Assembly (NCBI GenBank): GCA_014650475.1
Contig: BMVA01000013.1
Location: 1 to 64,000, forward strand
Origin: Streptomyces albogriseolus
GTDB taxonomy: Bacteria; Actinomycetota; Actinomycetes; Streptomycetales; Streptomycetaceae
Length of the DNA: 64,000 nucleotides
Direction of reading: 5' to 3'
The position numbers and the translations under genes were made by a program. Positions 24,428 to 32,831 of this stretch are shown here, piece by piece (the stretch's first letter is position 1; each line of letters starts with the position of its first letter). Under the pieces are notes generated by a model, which was given only the letters and a program-made list of their open reading frames with translations, was not told the origin of the DNA and made no database searches.

Positions 24428-24588
24428 GGCGATCTCCGATGTGCTGCCGCGTCGGCCGAACCGGGACGGTGCTCGGCGGGGCGGCGTCGGGTGCCGGCTG
24501 CGGCGCGCGGGCGTACGCCGCAGCCGGGGCGGGACGGTGATGTTGGGAGGCGGTGCACCGGACGAGATGCACGCCCCGGATGCGCTGG

Positions 24589-25305
24589 TCAGGCCATGGC
24601 GGGCTGTTGAGCCTGCTCGTTCTGCTGGGCCTGCTGGGCGGCGGCGAGGTCGAGGCGGCCGGGGTGTGGGGTGGCACGCGGGGCCGTTCCGCGTACCCCG
24701 TCGTCGGGGCCGATCCGGCGGCGGCGACACGGCTCGCCAGGCTGGGCCAGGCACCACCCGCAGCGAACGCTCAGGGCGTCGGGCAGCCCCTGCGCGACGG
24801 CGGCCTCACGGGCAGCTCGGGCGGGCCGGTAGGGCGCGAGGGCGGCTCGGGCAGCGGGCGGTATGCAGGAGCCGATCTCCCGCAGCCGCGCCTCCAGCCT
24901 CGGGTCGATCCCGTCGCGACCGCTGGTGATCGCCCGGGCTTGCGAGGGCTGCGCGGTGCCGGCGGCGACGGCGCGGCGGGTGCCGACCAGCTCGGCGGTC
25001 CAGGCGGCCTGGTCGTCCGGGTCGACGGACGGCGTGGGATCGGAGTGCCGGGCCAGGCGGTCGCGCCGGTAGCTCTCCCAGGGCCGGACGACGTCCGCGG
25101 GCAGGATCTGGTACGGCGAGGTACGGATGTGCTGGCGGGCGGCGACGCGGGCGTCCCAGCCGTGCGGGGTGGCCATCGGCACGTCGCCGAGCAGCTCGTG
25201 CCACTGGGCGAGCTGGTCGCGGGCCTCGCCCTGGTCGGTGCGGATGGTGCGAGGGTCGAGTCGGCCGATGTAGGCCAGCAGGGCGGCGGTTTCGCGGCGG
25301 TCCAC
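24589..25305 (-). CDS. protein with C-terminal zinc-finger-like motif
   Basis: This 238-aa protein starts at GTG behind GGAGGG, two bases after the preceding stop. It contains a helical N-terminus (RETAALLAYIGRLDPRTIRT) and YQILPADVVRPWESYRRDRL. A C-terminal LSVRCGWCLAQPGEPCRRRR motif is followed by a His (TPHPGRL): C-x2-C-x6-C plus H, the pattern of small zinc-binding modules in actinophage and plasmid proteins. It lies between the Rep-like and WhiB genes. Confidence 0.65.
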   Translation of the reverse strand: MDRRETAALLAYIGRLDPRTIRTDQGEARDQLAQWHELLGDVPMATPHGWDARVAARQHIRTSPYQILPADVVRPWESYRRDRLARHSDPTPSVDPDDQAAWTAELVGTRRAVAAGTAQPSQARAITSGRDGIDPRLEARLREIGSCIPPAARAALAPYRPARAAREAAVAQGLPDALSVRCGWCLAQPGEPCRRRRIGPDDGVRGTAPRATPHPGRLDLAAAQQAQQNEQAQQPAMA

Positions 25306-25307
25306 GG

Positions 25308-26198
25308 TCAGCCCTCCGTTCCGGTCGGCTCGTCGAGGGCGGCGAGGAGGGCGGCGGTGTGTGCCTCGGCCCGCGTCATGCCGCTCGGCGCGGCAGTGGC
25401 CTTGCCGGGCACGGCGTAGAGGTTCGGGCGGCTGGGGGCGTGCTCTCGGGCGATCCAGGAGCGCCAGTCGGCAGCCCAGGCTTCCGCCGGCCTCGGCTTG
25501 AAGTCGGCGCGGTGGGCACGCCACTTCGCGTCGGCTGCCTGCAGGCCCTGCTCGCCGAGGCGGTCGAGGTGTCCCTGCTGGCGGGCCCAGGTGTGGGTGG
25601 CAGGGTCGACCTGCCACTCGGCAGCCGCGATGACGGCAGCACCACCACTGCTGCTGTACCTACGGTTCAGATCCGGTTCACTACGGTTCTGTGTGCCGGT
25701 TTCCGGTACATCGCTGTGCCGGTTTCCGGTACGTCGAGGTGCCGGTTTCCGTCGGGACCTGCCGGATTCCGGTACTGCCGGTTTCCGGACCCTCGCGGGG
25801 GATTCCGGCACCTCACGGGGGCGGATTCCGCACCGCCGCAGGGCCGAGATCCGGAGCGCTGGGGTGGCCTCGGGCCCCTCCGCCGGCGCCTGGTCGGCTT
25901 CCTCGTCCTCCGCGGTCTCTGCCACGGCCTTGGCGGCGAGGGGGAGGCGGTAGACGGTGCTGCGCTGCGGGCCGGTGAGGTCGTCGAGTTGCTCCAGCTC
26001 ACCGGCGTGGACCAGGCGCTCGATGGCTTCGCGCACCGTGGAGACGGAAGCGCGCGTGCGCTTGGCCAGGCTCGACAGCGAGGCCCAGGAGACGCACTGC
26101 TCGTCGGCCACCCGGTCGGCGATCGACAGCAGGACCAGACGCGCGGTCCCCCGGCTGGAGCTGTGCTCCCACACCCACTCGCGGGCTTCGCTGCTCAT
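25308..26198 (-). CDS. winged-helix protein, putative replication initiator
   Basis: This 296-aa protein begins MSSEAREWVWEHSSSRGTAR. Residues about 1-85 form a winged helix typical of plasmid Rep and primosomal helix-turn-helix proteins (LVLLSIADRVADEQCVSWAS, LAKRTRASVSTVREAIERLV, QRSTVYRLPL). The middle (about 115-175) is Arg/Pro-rich and is encoded by an iteron-like repeat array. The C-terminal part has WARQQGHLDRLGEQGLQAAD and PRPAEAWAADWRSWIAREH. It is the first gene of the minus-strand module, next to an 850-base intergenic region. Rep function is inferred from layout and repeats. Confidence 0.65.
   Translation of the reverse strand: MSSEAREWVWEHSSSRGTARLVLLSIADRVADEQCVSWASLSSLAKRTRASVSTVREAIERLVHAGELEQLDDLTGPQRSTVYRLPLAAKAVAETAEDEEADQAPAEGPEATPALRISALRRCGIRPREVPESPARVRKPAVPESGRSRRKPAPRRTGNRHSDVPETGTQNRSEPDLNRRYSSSGGAAVIAAAEWQVDPATHTWARQQGHLDRLGEQGLQAADAKWRAHRADFKPRPAEAWAADWRSWIAREHAPSRPNLYAVPGKATAAPSGMTRAEAHTAALLAALDEPTGTEG
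25694..25790 (+). repeat. five iteron-like direct repeats
   Basis: Consensus TGCCGGTTTCCGGTAC starts at 25694, 25717, 25740, 25760 and 25776. The first two are identical over 16 bases and the others differ at one to several positions. Spacing is 23, 23, 20 and 16 bases. Each contains CCGG-N3-CCGG symmetry. They lie inside the putative rep gene and are read in different codon phases (RKPA, TGNRH, PETGT), so the DNA, not the peptide, is conserved. Confidence 0.75.
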
Positions 26199-27050
26199 CG
26201 GCCGCTCCCGATGAGCAGTCGGGGCCGACGGCCCGCCGAGGCCGGGATGGTGTGTTCCGGCTCGGGGCGCTGAAGCGCCGAGGCGGAGGTGGCTGCCGCG
26301 CAGGTCAGGCGGAAGGGCCTTTTGCGCAGGGCAGGAGGCATGCGATACTCCCCTTTGCAGTGTTGCCACGCTGACGCGCCCCTTGGAAGGACTCAGCGTG
26401 GTGATGGTGGGCAGTCACCGCCCTTGCCGGGGCGGGTATGCCACTTAGCGTTCGGCGTCCGTGAGTTACCGCTCTCGGGCGCCGTCGCTGTATTACGGGA
26501 CCTTCTCGGTCCGGTCCGTGCTTACTGGCTCCTCACGTCCGTCATCGCGGGCGGCTGCCCGGGGACGACGAACATACGCACGGGCCCCTGTCAAGATCCA
26601 GACTTGGTTCTTAAACTCTGTACTGGTTGCAGACAGTCACCGCATGATCTACCGCCGGAGCCATCTGTGGCACTCGGCGCGGCCTGCCCCCTGGCGTCGA
26701 GGAGCACCGTTGCCGCGGTTGTCTCGTACGCCAAGAGCGTGCCACTGTGTCCGAAATGGAGCGGGTGTCTGGTATTTCCCGCAGCGGAAAAGCGATGTGA
26801 ATGAGGTGTTTCCACTGTCGCCCCCACGCTTTCCGGTCGAAGATCAAAGCCTTGCGTGCCAGACGTGACATATGTCGCTGGGCGAATGTGGTTCGTGCCA
26901 CGTCGCCTGGCATGCTCCTGCCGGTAGAAACGGACAGGCCGACCTGAAACAGGCGGTACACGCCACACGGAAACGTGCTGGCGAGGAAGAACTTTCCATA
27001 TGCGGGATCATCCCGTCAACTGGTGTTTATGGCGGGGTAGGGTTATCGAA
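26199..27050. other. 852-base intergenic region between divergent units
   Basis: It separates the minus-strand mobilisation/replication module from the plus-strand XRE cassette and is less GC-biased than its surroundings. It contains an inverted repeat at 26366-26401 (arms CCACGCTGA, loop with TTGGAAGGA) and the perfect palindrome GACATATGTC at 26867-26876. No gene is convincing. It should contain both promoters. Confidence 0.5.
26867..26876. promoter_or_regulatory. perfect 10-bp palindrome, candidate operator
   Basis: GACATATGTC lies about 175 bases upstream of the XRE gene. AT-centred palindromes are plausible XRE sites, but there is only one copy and no direct support. Confidence 0.3.
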
Positions 27051-27521
27051 GTGACGGCGAAGTCCACCCGGGAAAGGATCATGAAAGACTCCACCGAAGG
27101 TCAGGTGAACCCCAAGGGGCTCATGGACCGCCTTAACCGCCTGTTCGACACGGTGCACCCGCCCGGTCGCGGCCCCTTCAGTAACGCCGAAGTGGCCGAA
27201 CTGATGGAGAAGCGGGGGCTGGGCAAGCTGTCGGCCCAGTATCTGTGGCTCCTGCGGACGGGGCAGCGCGATAACCCGACGAAGCGTCATCTTGAAGCGC
27301 TCGCAGGGTTTTTCGGTGTGGAGCCCGCCTATTGGTTCGATGACGCCGTCGCCGAAAAGACCGTGCAGGAGCTTGAGTTGCTCGCGCTGCTTCGCGACGC
27401 GAAGATCAAGAACGTTCTTCTTCGTCTATCCGACGTATCCGCAGACGGAAAGGATGCCGTCTTGGGGATCGTCGAGAGCGTACGAAAATCCGAGGGGCTG
27501 CCGCCCTCAACTGGCGTGTAA
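27051..27521 (+). CDS. XRE-family regulator, EspR-like
   Basis: This 156-aa protein is annotated from GTG 27051 (AGGG 8 bases upstream). ATG 27081 with GGAAAGG very close before it is an alternative. It has the layout of EspR-type regulators: LMDRLNRLFDTVHPPGRGPF, FSNAEVAELMEKRGLGKLSA, QYLWLLRTGQRDNPTKRHLE, ALAGFFGVEPAYWFDD, then a C-terminal dimerisation helix. EspR-like proteins bind DNA as dimers. It heads a cassette with an ImmA peptidase and a membrane protein, and is the probable target of the peptidase. Confidence 0.88.
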   Translation: MTAKSTRERIMKDSTEGQVNPKGLMDRLNRLFDTVHPPGRGPFSNAEVAELMEKRGLGKLSAQYLWLLRTGQRDNPTKRHLEALAGFFGVEPAYWFDDAVAEKTVQELELLALLRDAKIKNVLLRLSDVSADGKDAVLGIVESVRKSEGLPPSTGV

Positions 27522-27557
27522 AACGGGCTTAGTTCAGTAAGTGATCAAGGAAAACCA

Positions 27558-28070
27558 ATGTGGTCTGCACGTAGGCTCCGCCAGCCTGACCTCCTGGCCG
27601 AGCTGAAGCTCCCGGACGTCATCAATATCCGCGATCTCAGCGACGAGGTCTCTCGCCGCACGGGACGGAAGGTGGTCCTAGAGGCCCGGGAGCAGGCACC
27701 CTCGGTGTGCGGGGCATGCGCCATCACAGAGAGTGCTGTCCACGTGTTCTACGACCCGCGGACCAGCCCTCTGCATCAGGACCACATCATCGCCCACGAG
27801 TTCAGCCACCTCCTGCTCGGCCACCACGAAAGCCGACCGGTGTCCGCGCTGGCCCCGACGTTCATCACCAGCGTGGACCCGGCCACCGTGCAGATGATGC
27901 TGGGGCGCACCAAGTACGACGAGGACGAGGAGCGGGACACCGAACTCCTCGCTTCGCTGCTCCAGCGCCGGATCATCGACCGGTGGCTGCGCAGCGACGA
28001 GTCCTCCGGGGACGAAGTGCAGGACCGGGTCACACACACGCTCCTGCGCCGGCGGGAGGCCAGGTCGTGA
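27558..28070 (+). CDS. ImmA/IrrE-type metallopeptidase
   Basis: This 170-aa protein contains the zinc motif HEFSHLLLGHH (His80, Glu81, His84). A downstream acidic helix, YDEDEERDTELLASLL, can supply the third ligand Glu. ImmA/IrrE proteins cut or inactivate XRE repressors to trigger induction. The gene starts at ATG 36 bases after the XRE gene and couples by GTGA to the membrane protein. The arrangement predicts signal-dependent removal of the XRE regulator. Confidence 0.88.
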   Translation: MWSARRLRQPDLLAELKLPDVINIRDLSDEVSRRTGRKVVLEAREQAPSVCGACAITESAVHVFYDPRTSPLHQDHIIAHEFSHLLLGHHESRPVSALAPTFITSVDPATVQMMLGRTKYDEDEERDTELLASLLQRRIIDRWLRSDESSGDEVQDRVTHTLLRRREARS

Positions 28071-29275
28071 AGGACCTGCTCCATCCGATCAGCCTCGTCG
28101 TCGCCACGCTCGGCTTCCTCTGCCTCCTGCGGGACGTGCCGACCCGCCGCCGAGACCCCGCCTCCACCGCATTGGCCGCCGTCTTCCTGCTGTCGGGACT
28201 GTCGTTCCTGTTCTCCATCACGCCGATGTGGAACTACCTCGACCGCGTCCTTGGCACCGTCAACCTCTCCGTGCCCCTCGCGCAAGGCTGCGTGGTCGCC
28301 CTCCTGGCCTGCCAGCAGGTGGTCCTCACCTACTGGGGATCCCCGCCCGAGGTCGCCCGCCGGCTCAGTCGCCGGTGGCTCGGGGCCGGCTTCGCAGTGA
28401 TCGCCGGGCTGCTGGTGCTGTTCGCCCTGCTGACGCCCAGCGCGCCTCATCCGATCGACTTCACGCTGTACTACGCGCACGATGACTGGTACGCCGCGTA
28501 CCTCACCCTGTACGTCACGGCCTACACCATCGGGGAGCTGTTCCTCGCCCGCGCCTGCTGGCGCCTGGCCAGCCGCAGCACCCGCGGGTCCGTCCGCTAC
28601 GGCCTGCGCATCGTCGCCCTCGGCGCCACCGTCACCCTCGGATACAGCGCGGTCCGCATCGGCAACGTCATCGCCGGCGCCTTCGACGCCTCCCTCGCAG
28701 ACTGGGAGGGCTTCGCCTGGACCTGCGGCGATGTCGGCGCCATGCTCACGCTCATCGGCTGGCTCGTACCCACCATCAGCGACCAGGCCCAGAGCGTCCA
28801 GTACCGGATCAAGCAGTACCGCAGCTACTACGGCCTGCGCCCCCTGTGGCTGGCGTTCTACAGCGAAGCGCCCGAGATCCAGCTGCCGATCGACCGAGTC
28901 GACCCGGCCCAGAGGCGCCGCTTCCGCCGCATCTCGATCCGGCTCTACCGCCGAGCAGTCGAAATCCGGGACGGCCGGTTCGTGATCCGCCAGTACCTCG
29001 ATGCCGCCGTACGCGAGGCCAGTGAAGCGCACCACCGGGCCCGAGGGCTTCACGGCCACGAGCTGTCGGCCGCCGTCACGGCCGACCAGATCCTCGCCGG
29101 AATCGCCGCCAGGGCCGAAGGCGCCCGCCCGGCGCCCGACCAGCTCACCGAATTCGCCGACTCCGAACGCCAGACCAGTCGGCCCATGGACGACATCGAC
29201 GCTCTCCTCGATGTCGCGCGCCACCTGCCCCGCCAGCCCGCACGAGCCCTCCACCTTGAGCGAGTCTCCGCATGA
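28067..29275 (+). CDS. MAB_1171c-like seven-TM protein
   Basis: This 402-aa protein starts at GTG overlapping the peptidase stop. Seven hydrophobic segments occupy about residues 5-245 (HPISLVVATLGFLCLLRDVP, VFLLSGLSFLFSITPMWNYL, AGFAVIAGLLVLFALLTP, MLTLIGWLVPTISDQ). A cytoplasmic C-terminal region follows with YRSYYGLRPLWLAFYSEAPE and RRFRRISIRLYRRAVEIRDG. This matches the MAB_1171c family, often paired with ImmA and XRE genes in actinomycetes. It may sense an extracellular or membrane signal and pass it to the peptidase. Confidence 0.85.
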   Translation: MKDLLHPISLVVATLGFLCLLRDVPTRRRDPASTALAAVFLLSGLSFLFSITPMWNYLDRVLGTVNLSVPLAQGCVVALLACQQVVLTYWGSPPEVARRLSRRWLGAGFAVIAGLLVLFALLTPSAPHPIDFTLYYAHDDWYAAYLTLYVTAYTIGELFLARACWRLASRSTRGSVRYGLRIVALGATVTLGYSAVRIGNVIAGAFDASLADWEGFAWTCGDVGAMLTLIGWLVPTISDQAQSVQYRIKQYRSYYGLRPLWLAFYSEAPEIQLPIDRVDPAQRRRFRRISIRLYRRAVEIRDGRFVIRQYLDAAVREASEAHHRARGLHGHELSAAVTADQILAGIAARAEGARPAPDQLTEFADSERQTSRPMDDIDALLDVARHLPRQPARALHLERVSA

Positions 29276-30702
29276 CGACCGATCTCACCCACCAACCGGC
29301 TCACGTCCAGCTCCAAGCCCTGGACCGTCGCGAGATCTCCAGCCGCGAGCTGCTCGACCTCCACCTCGACCGGATCGACGCCAGCCACGTCAACGCCGTC
29401 ATCACCCGGGACGACGAGGCGGCCCAGGCCGCCGCACAAGCGGCAGACGAACGCCGCGCCCGAAACGAGAAGAGGGGAACCCTCGACGGCCTTCCCCTCA
29501 CGATCAAGGACAGTTTCGAGACGGCCGACCTGCGTACTACCAGCGGCGCCGAGGACCTGGCGGATCACGTACCCGCACGTGACGCCGACGCGGTTGCTCG
29601 GCTTCGCTATCAAGGCGCCGTGATTATGGGCAAGACCAACACCCCGGTGTACTGCCAGGACCTGCACACGGACAACAGCCTGTTCGGGCCCACGCTCAAC
29701 CCGCACGACCCCAAGCACACCGCCGGCGGTTCCTCCGGCGGCCCCGCCGCCGCAGTCGCCGCCCACCTGACCCCCGCCGACCTCGGCAGTGACCTCGCCG
29801 GTTCGCTTCGGCTTCCGGCTCACTATTGCGGCGTCTACGGCCTGCGTCCCACGCACGGAATCATCCCGGCCCGCGGCCACATCCCCCGCCCGCCAGGATG
29901 GATCACCAGCAGTGACATGGTCACCCCCGGCCCCCTGGCACGCCACCCCCGCGACCTCGACCTGCTCCTCGACGCGCTGACGACACCGTCACCCGCAGAG
30001 AACAGCCCCTGGCGCGTCAATCTGCCCACGGCACGTCGTGCAGTCGGCCAGCTCCGTGTGGCGGTGTGGGCCGAGGACGCACGCTGCCCCGTCGACCGCG
30101 AAACGGCCGATGCTCTCGCCACTGTCGAGCAGGCACTGGCCTCCGCAGGAGCGGACGTCCGCCGCACCGTGGGGCCGGTCGGCTTCGCCGACTCTCTCCG
30201 CCTCTTCGAGCAGCTGCTCCACGCCACCGCGACGGCCACCACCGACGACGAAGCGGGCGCGGCCGAACTCGCAGCAGCGCGTGACCTGCACGAGGATGAC
30301 GTGAGCCCACGGGCCACCTTCCTCCGCCACCGAACGCAGACACACCGCGCCTGGCTCCGCGCCGACGAGGAGCGCCTCCAGTTTCGAGGGGCGTGGCACC
30401 GGTTCTTCGCCGACGCCGAGCACGATGTCCTCATCACCCCCGCCGCTCCCACTGCGGCGATCCCGGCCGGCACCCGCTCTCTCATGGTCGACGGCATCGA
30501 GCGGAGCTTCTTCGACCAGACAGGCTGGGCCAACCTCACCAGCCATGTCGGCCTGCCCAGCCTCGTCATGCCGGTTGCGCGAAACGCGGACGGCCTCCCG
30601 ATCGGCGTCCAGCTCGTGGGGCCGGCCTACTCGGACCGGAACTTGCTCGCACTGGCTGAAGATCTGGCGTCGCTTCTTGGAGGGACAGCCGGGGGAATCT
30701 GA
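29272..30702 (+). CDS. amidase signature hydrolase
   Basis: This 476-aa protein is coupled by ATGA to the membrane protein gene. The Ser-cisSer-Lys triad is complete: Lys79 in LTIKDSF, Ser154 in AGGSSGGPAAA, and nucleophile Ser178 in DLAGSLRLPA. The C-terminal part contains LITPAAPTAAIPAGTRSLMV and GLPSLVMPVARNADGLPIGV. It hydrolyses an amide bond; substrate unknown. It is unusual to find an amidase as the fourth, overlapping gene of an XRE/ImmA/MAB_1171c cassette. It might generate or destroy the inducing signal. Confidence 0.88.
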   Translation: MTTDLTHQPAHVQLQALDRREISSRELLDLHLDRIDASHVNAVITRDDEAAQAAAQAADERRARNEKRGTLDGLPLTIKDSFETADLRTTSGAEDLADHVPARDADAVARLRYQGAVIMGKTNTPVYCQDLHTDNSLFGPTLNPHDPKHTAGGSSGGPAAAVAAHLTPADLGSDLAGSLRLPAHYCGVYGLRPTHGIIPARGHIPRPPGWITSSDMVTPGPLARHPRDLDLLLDALTTPSPAENSPWRVNLPTARRAVGQLRVAVWAEDARCPVDRETADALATVEQALASAGADVRRTVGPVGFADSLRLFEQLLHATATATTDDEAGAAELAAARDLHEDDVSPRATFLRHRTQTHRAWLRADEERLQFRGAWHRFFADAEHDVLITPAAPTAAIPAGTRSLMVDGIERSFFDQTGWANLTSHVGLPSLVMPVARNADGLPIGVQLVGPAYSDRNLLALAEDLASLLGGTAGGI

Positions 30703-31095
30703 TGTCCGCTGGCTTCGCGAATGGTCTCGTCCACGCGTCGCGGTCGGAGCGGAGCCACAGGCCGTGGTCGAGGACGTTCGGCCTGCTTGGAGGTGCTGGA
30801 CGAGTTGCGCGGGCACAGCTGACGTGACACACCAGCTGCGACGACGGGCGCTTCTCGCGCGAAGCAGGTGAGCTCGGGGTGCTTGACGCCATACCGGCCA
30901 TGGAGGCGTCCACACGCGAGTTGGATCGGACTTCGGCAATTCCCCACGGCCAGGGACCGGCGTCTCACCGCTTTCGGGTACGACCCTATGTGTGCTGTTC
31001 GGACAGGTTAAGGGGGTCAGGGCGGGCTCCGTGGCAGCCACCGACGCGGCGACGATCCCGCCCGCGCACGCGACGGCCGCCAACACGGGCGGGGA
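30703..31095. other. no confident gene
   Basis: This stretch lies between the amidase and the terminator of the metzincin-like gene. Short frames on both strands lack RBS and codon bias; a minus-strand frame containing CGRLHGRYGVKHPELTCFAR may be debris. Confidence 0.4.
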
Positions 31096-31133
31096 GGGCA
31101 AGGCGGCGGCCAGAGAGTCCGGCCGCCTTGCCC
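31096..31133 (-). terminator. intrinsic terminator
   Basis: Perfect 12-bp arms GGGCAAGGCGGC and complement with a 14-base loop lie 14 bases after the stop of the minus-strand secreted protein gene. Confidence 0.8.
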
Positions 31134-31146
31134 TGGCCGGTGGGCG

Positions 31147-31899
31147 TCAGCGCGCCCAGACCACGAAGGTGATCACAGCCTTGCCCTTGCCGAAGTCACG
31201 CACGTAGGTGTCGCCGTTGGACGAGCGCGCAACCCGCTTGCCCCAGCTCGCCTTGTCGTTACCGACCTGCGGTACGGCTGCGGACTGGTCGACCGTGCTC
31301 GTCGAGTCGAGGTGGGCGTAGATGGTGGCCAGTTGGTCATAGTCGTGTGTGTTGGGGTGGAGGTTGCTGGGCGGCCCGTCGGGGGTGTTGGTGTAGTCCA
31401 TACACGTGCCCAGGTTGGGGTTGGTCTGGGTCTCGTCCTGGTGGTTCAGACCGAAGGTGTGCCCGACCTCCTGGCACATCACCAGGGTTCTCCAGGACGG
31501 CGTGTTGTACGTCGCGGTGTTGAAGTAGGTGTCGTTGAGCTTGACCGTGCCCGAGCTGATGTGCGTGCCGCCGGTCACGGATATCGAGGCGAGGCCAAGC
31601 CAGCCGTTGTTCCCGTACGTTCTGTTGCACACCTCGACCCGGCCGCTGGTGGCCCGGCAGCTGTTGTTGGACTGCCCGGCAACCACGGTGGTGTCGAGCG
31701 CCGAGGACGTGGACCAGTCGCTCGAAGCCGTGCTCAGGTAGCTCTTCCAGGAGGAGCTGAGGTTGTCGCCGAGCTTGAGGGTGAAGGGGTTCGAGGTGCG
31801 AGCCCAGTGGTAGCTCCCCCACGAGTGGTTGGCCTGGGCGGAGGTGCTGAACGTCAGCGTGGCGGCGGCCGCGGTGGTGACGGCGGCGAGCAGCTTCAT
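31147..31899 (-). CDS. secreted metzincin-like protein with Q-E-x-x-H motif
   Basis: This 250-aa protein has a Sec signal peptide (MKLLAAVTTAAAATLTFSTS, cleavage after AQA). The mature part contains CQEVGHTFGLNHQDE. The metzincin consensus HExxHxxGxxH is kept except that the first His is Gln143 (Glu144, His147, Gly150 and His153 present). A downstream Met, as in a Met-turn, occurs in GTCMDYTN. Paired Cys (SCRATSGRVEVC; CQEV...GTCM) suggest disulfides. Related actinomycete exported proteins with Gln here exist to my recollection. It may be a weak peptidase or a non-catalytic binder. A GTG two codons upstream is an alternative start. Confidence 0.75.
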   Translation of the reverse strand: MKLLAAVTTAAAATLTFSTSAQANHSWGSYHWARTSNPFTLKLGDNLSSSWKSYLSTASSDWSTSSALDTTVVAGQSNNSCRATSGRVEVCNRTYGNNGWLGLASISVTGGTHISSGTVKLNDTYFNTATYNTPSWRTLVMCQEVGHTFGLNHQDETQTNPNLGTCMDYTNTPDGPPSNLHPNTHDYDQLATIYAHLDSTSTVDQSAAVPQVGNDKASWGKRVARSSNGDTYVRDFGKGKAVITFVVWAR

Positions 31900-32414
31900 G
31901 CGCACGAGGGGTCTCCTCAGTGGTCGGGGATGGAAGCCACACGCGACCCTGGATGAGCCCCTTCGTCGTCGGCACAGCCAGAATCGCGAACTACCGTGCG
32001 GGTGTTGCGGTGGTGACTGACCGTTCGACCGGGTGGCATGCGACGTAGGCATGCCAGTGGGGCTCCAGCCGATCAGAGGTACCAAGCGCTAAGCAGATTA
32101 GGGGAATCGACATGAGTTTGTCATGTGCACAGCTTGAAAGATTCATCCACTACTAAGCGACCTACACGCACGGAGGTCGAGTCGCCGCACAGAGAGGAGG
32201 CGTCGGATGCGAGGAAGAGCCCCATCCGATAAAGGGGTTGCGTCCTGCGGGCAGCGGTACCGCGCCCATGCGTCCGCCCCGAGAGTGGGGCCTTCTATCT
32301 CAACTGGCCGCCTGCACGGCCTCGGCGGCGTGAGAGCTTCGGTCTCAGCACCGGAACCGGCCTTTCTGGAGGGGGCCATGCAGTGCAAGGCTGTGCTGAG
32401 ACGTGGGACACAGT
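31900..32414. other. no confident gene; near-match operator
   Basis: Upstream region of the secreted protein gene. At 32088-32102 it has GCTAA-GCAGA-TTAGG, one base away from the RCTAA-N5-TTAGT palindrome found elsewhere in the island. No convincing coding frame is seen; frames on both strands are Arg/Ser/Pro-rich shadows. Confidence 0.4.
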
Positions 32415-32775
32415 GTTGGACAGTCCCTCGGCGATGAGGACGACTGCGGCGTGCGCGCGTTCGGTCAACCGGGCGACACCGCGGCGGCCGCTTCTCGGGG
32501 GACCGTTGTCCAGGTAGCCGTCCACGACGGCGCGGGTGACCCGGGATGACGGGACGGCGCCGCCGTCGGCCAAGGAGCACAGCACAAGCGGCAGTTGGAC
32601 GGGATCGGTGTCCTTGAGTGGGAACCCGGCTGACCGACGGCCCAGGCGCCGACAAGCGGGTACTCCTCGCCCGGTCCGACAGTCGGGTTGCCGTCCTCGC
32701 GGTCTCCATCACGGCCGCGTACGACCACCGGCATCCGGACATCCATACCGATGAGTGCCTGGACCACGCGCTGCT
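32415..32775 (-). pseudogene. NarL/LuxR-type response regulator remnant
   Basis: Three minus-strand frames together give receiver and HTH pieces in the right order: IGMDVRMPVVV (receiver phosphoacceptor strand), GFPLKDTDPVQLPLVLCSLA, DGGAVPSSRVTRAVVDGYLD, then VARLTERAHAAVVLIAEGLS as the start of the LuxR HTH. Several frameshifts and missing ends show decay. No partner kinase remains. Confidence 0.75.
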
Positions 32776-32831
32776 CGGTGACGGTGCCACAGCCCGGTCG
32801 GCGGACCGGACCGGCGCGGCACTGCTGAGCG

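Noticed and set aside
23790-24677. N-terminal extension of the multi-TM protein through the WhiB gene
   Set aside because: It overlaps WhiB in another frame; the ATGA junction at 23789 is the natural start.
25694-25790. CRISPR array
   Set aside because: Spacers would be 0-7 bases and the repeats lie inside a coding frame; they fit iterons.
32143-32790. Minus-strand 215-codon frame as a real protein
   Set aside because: The recognisable NarL/LuxR pieces are spread over other frames; this one is an Arg/Ser/Pro-rich shadow.
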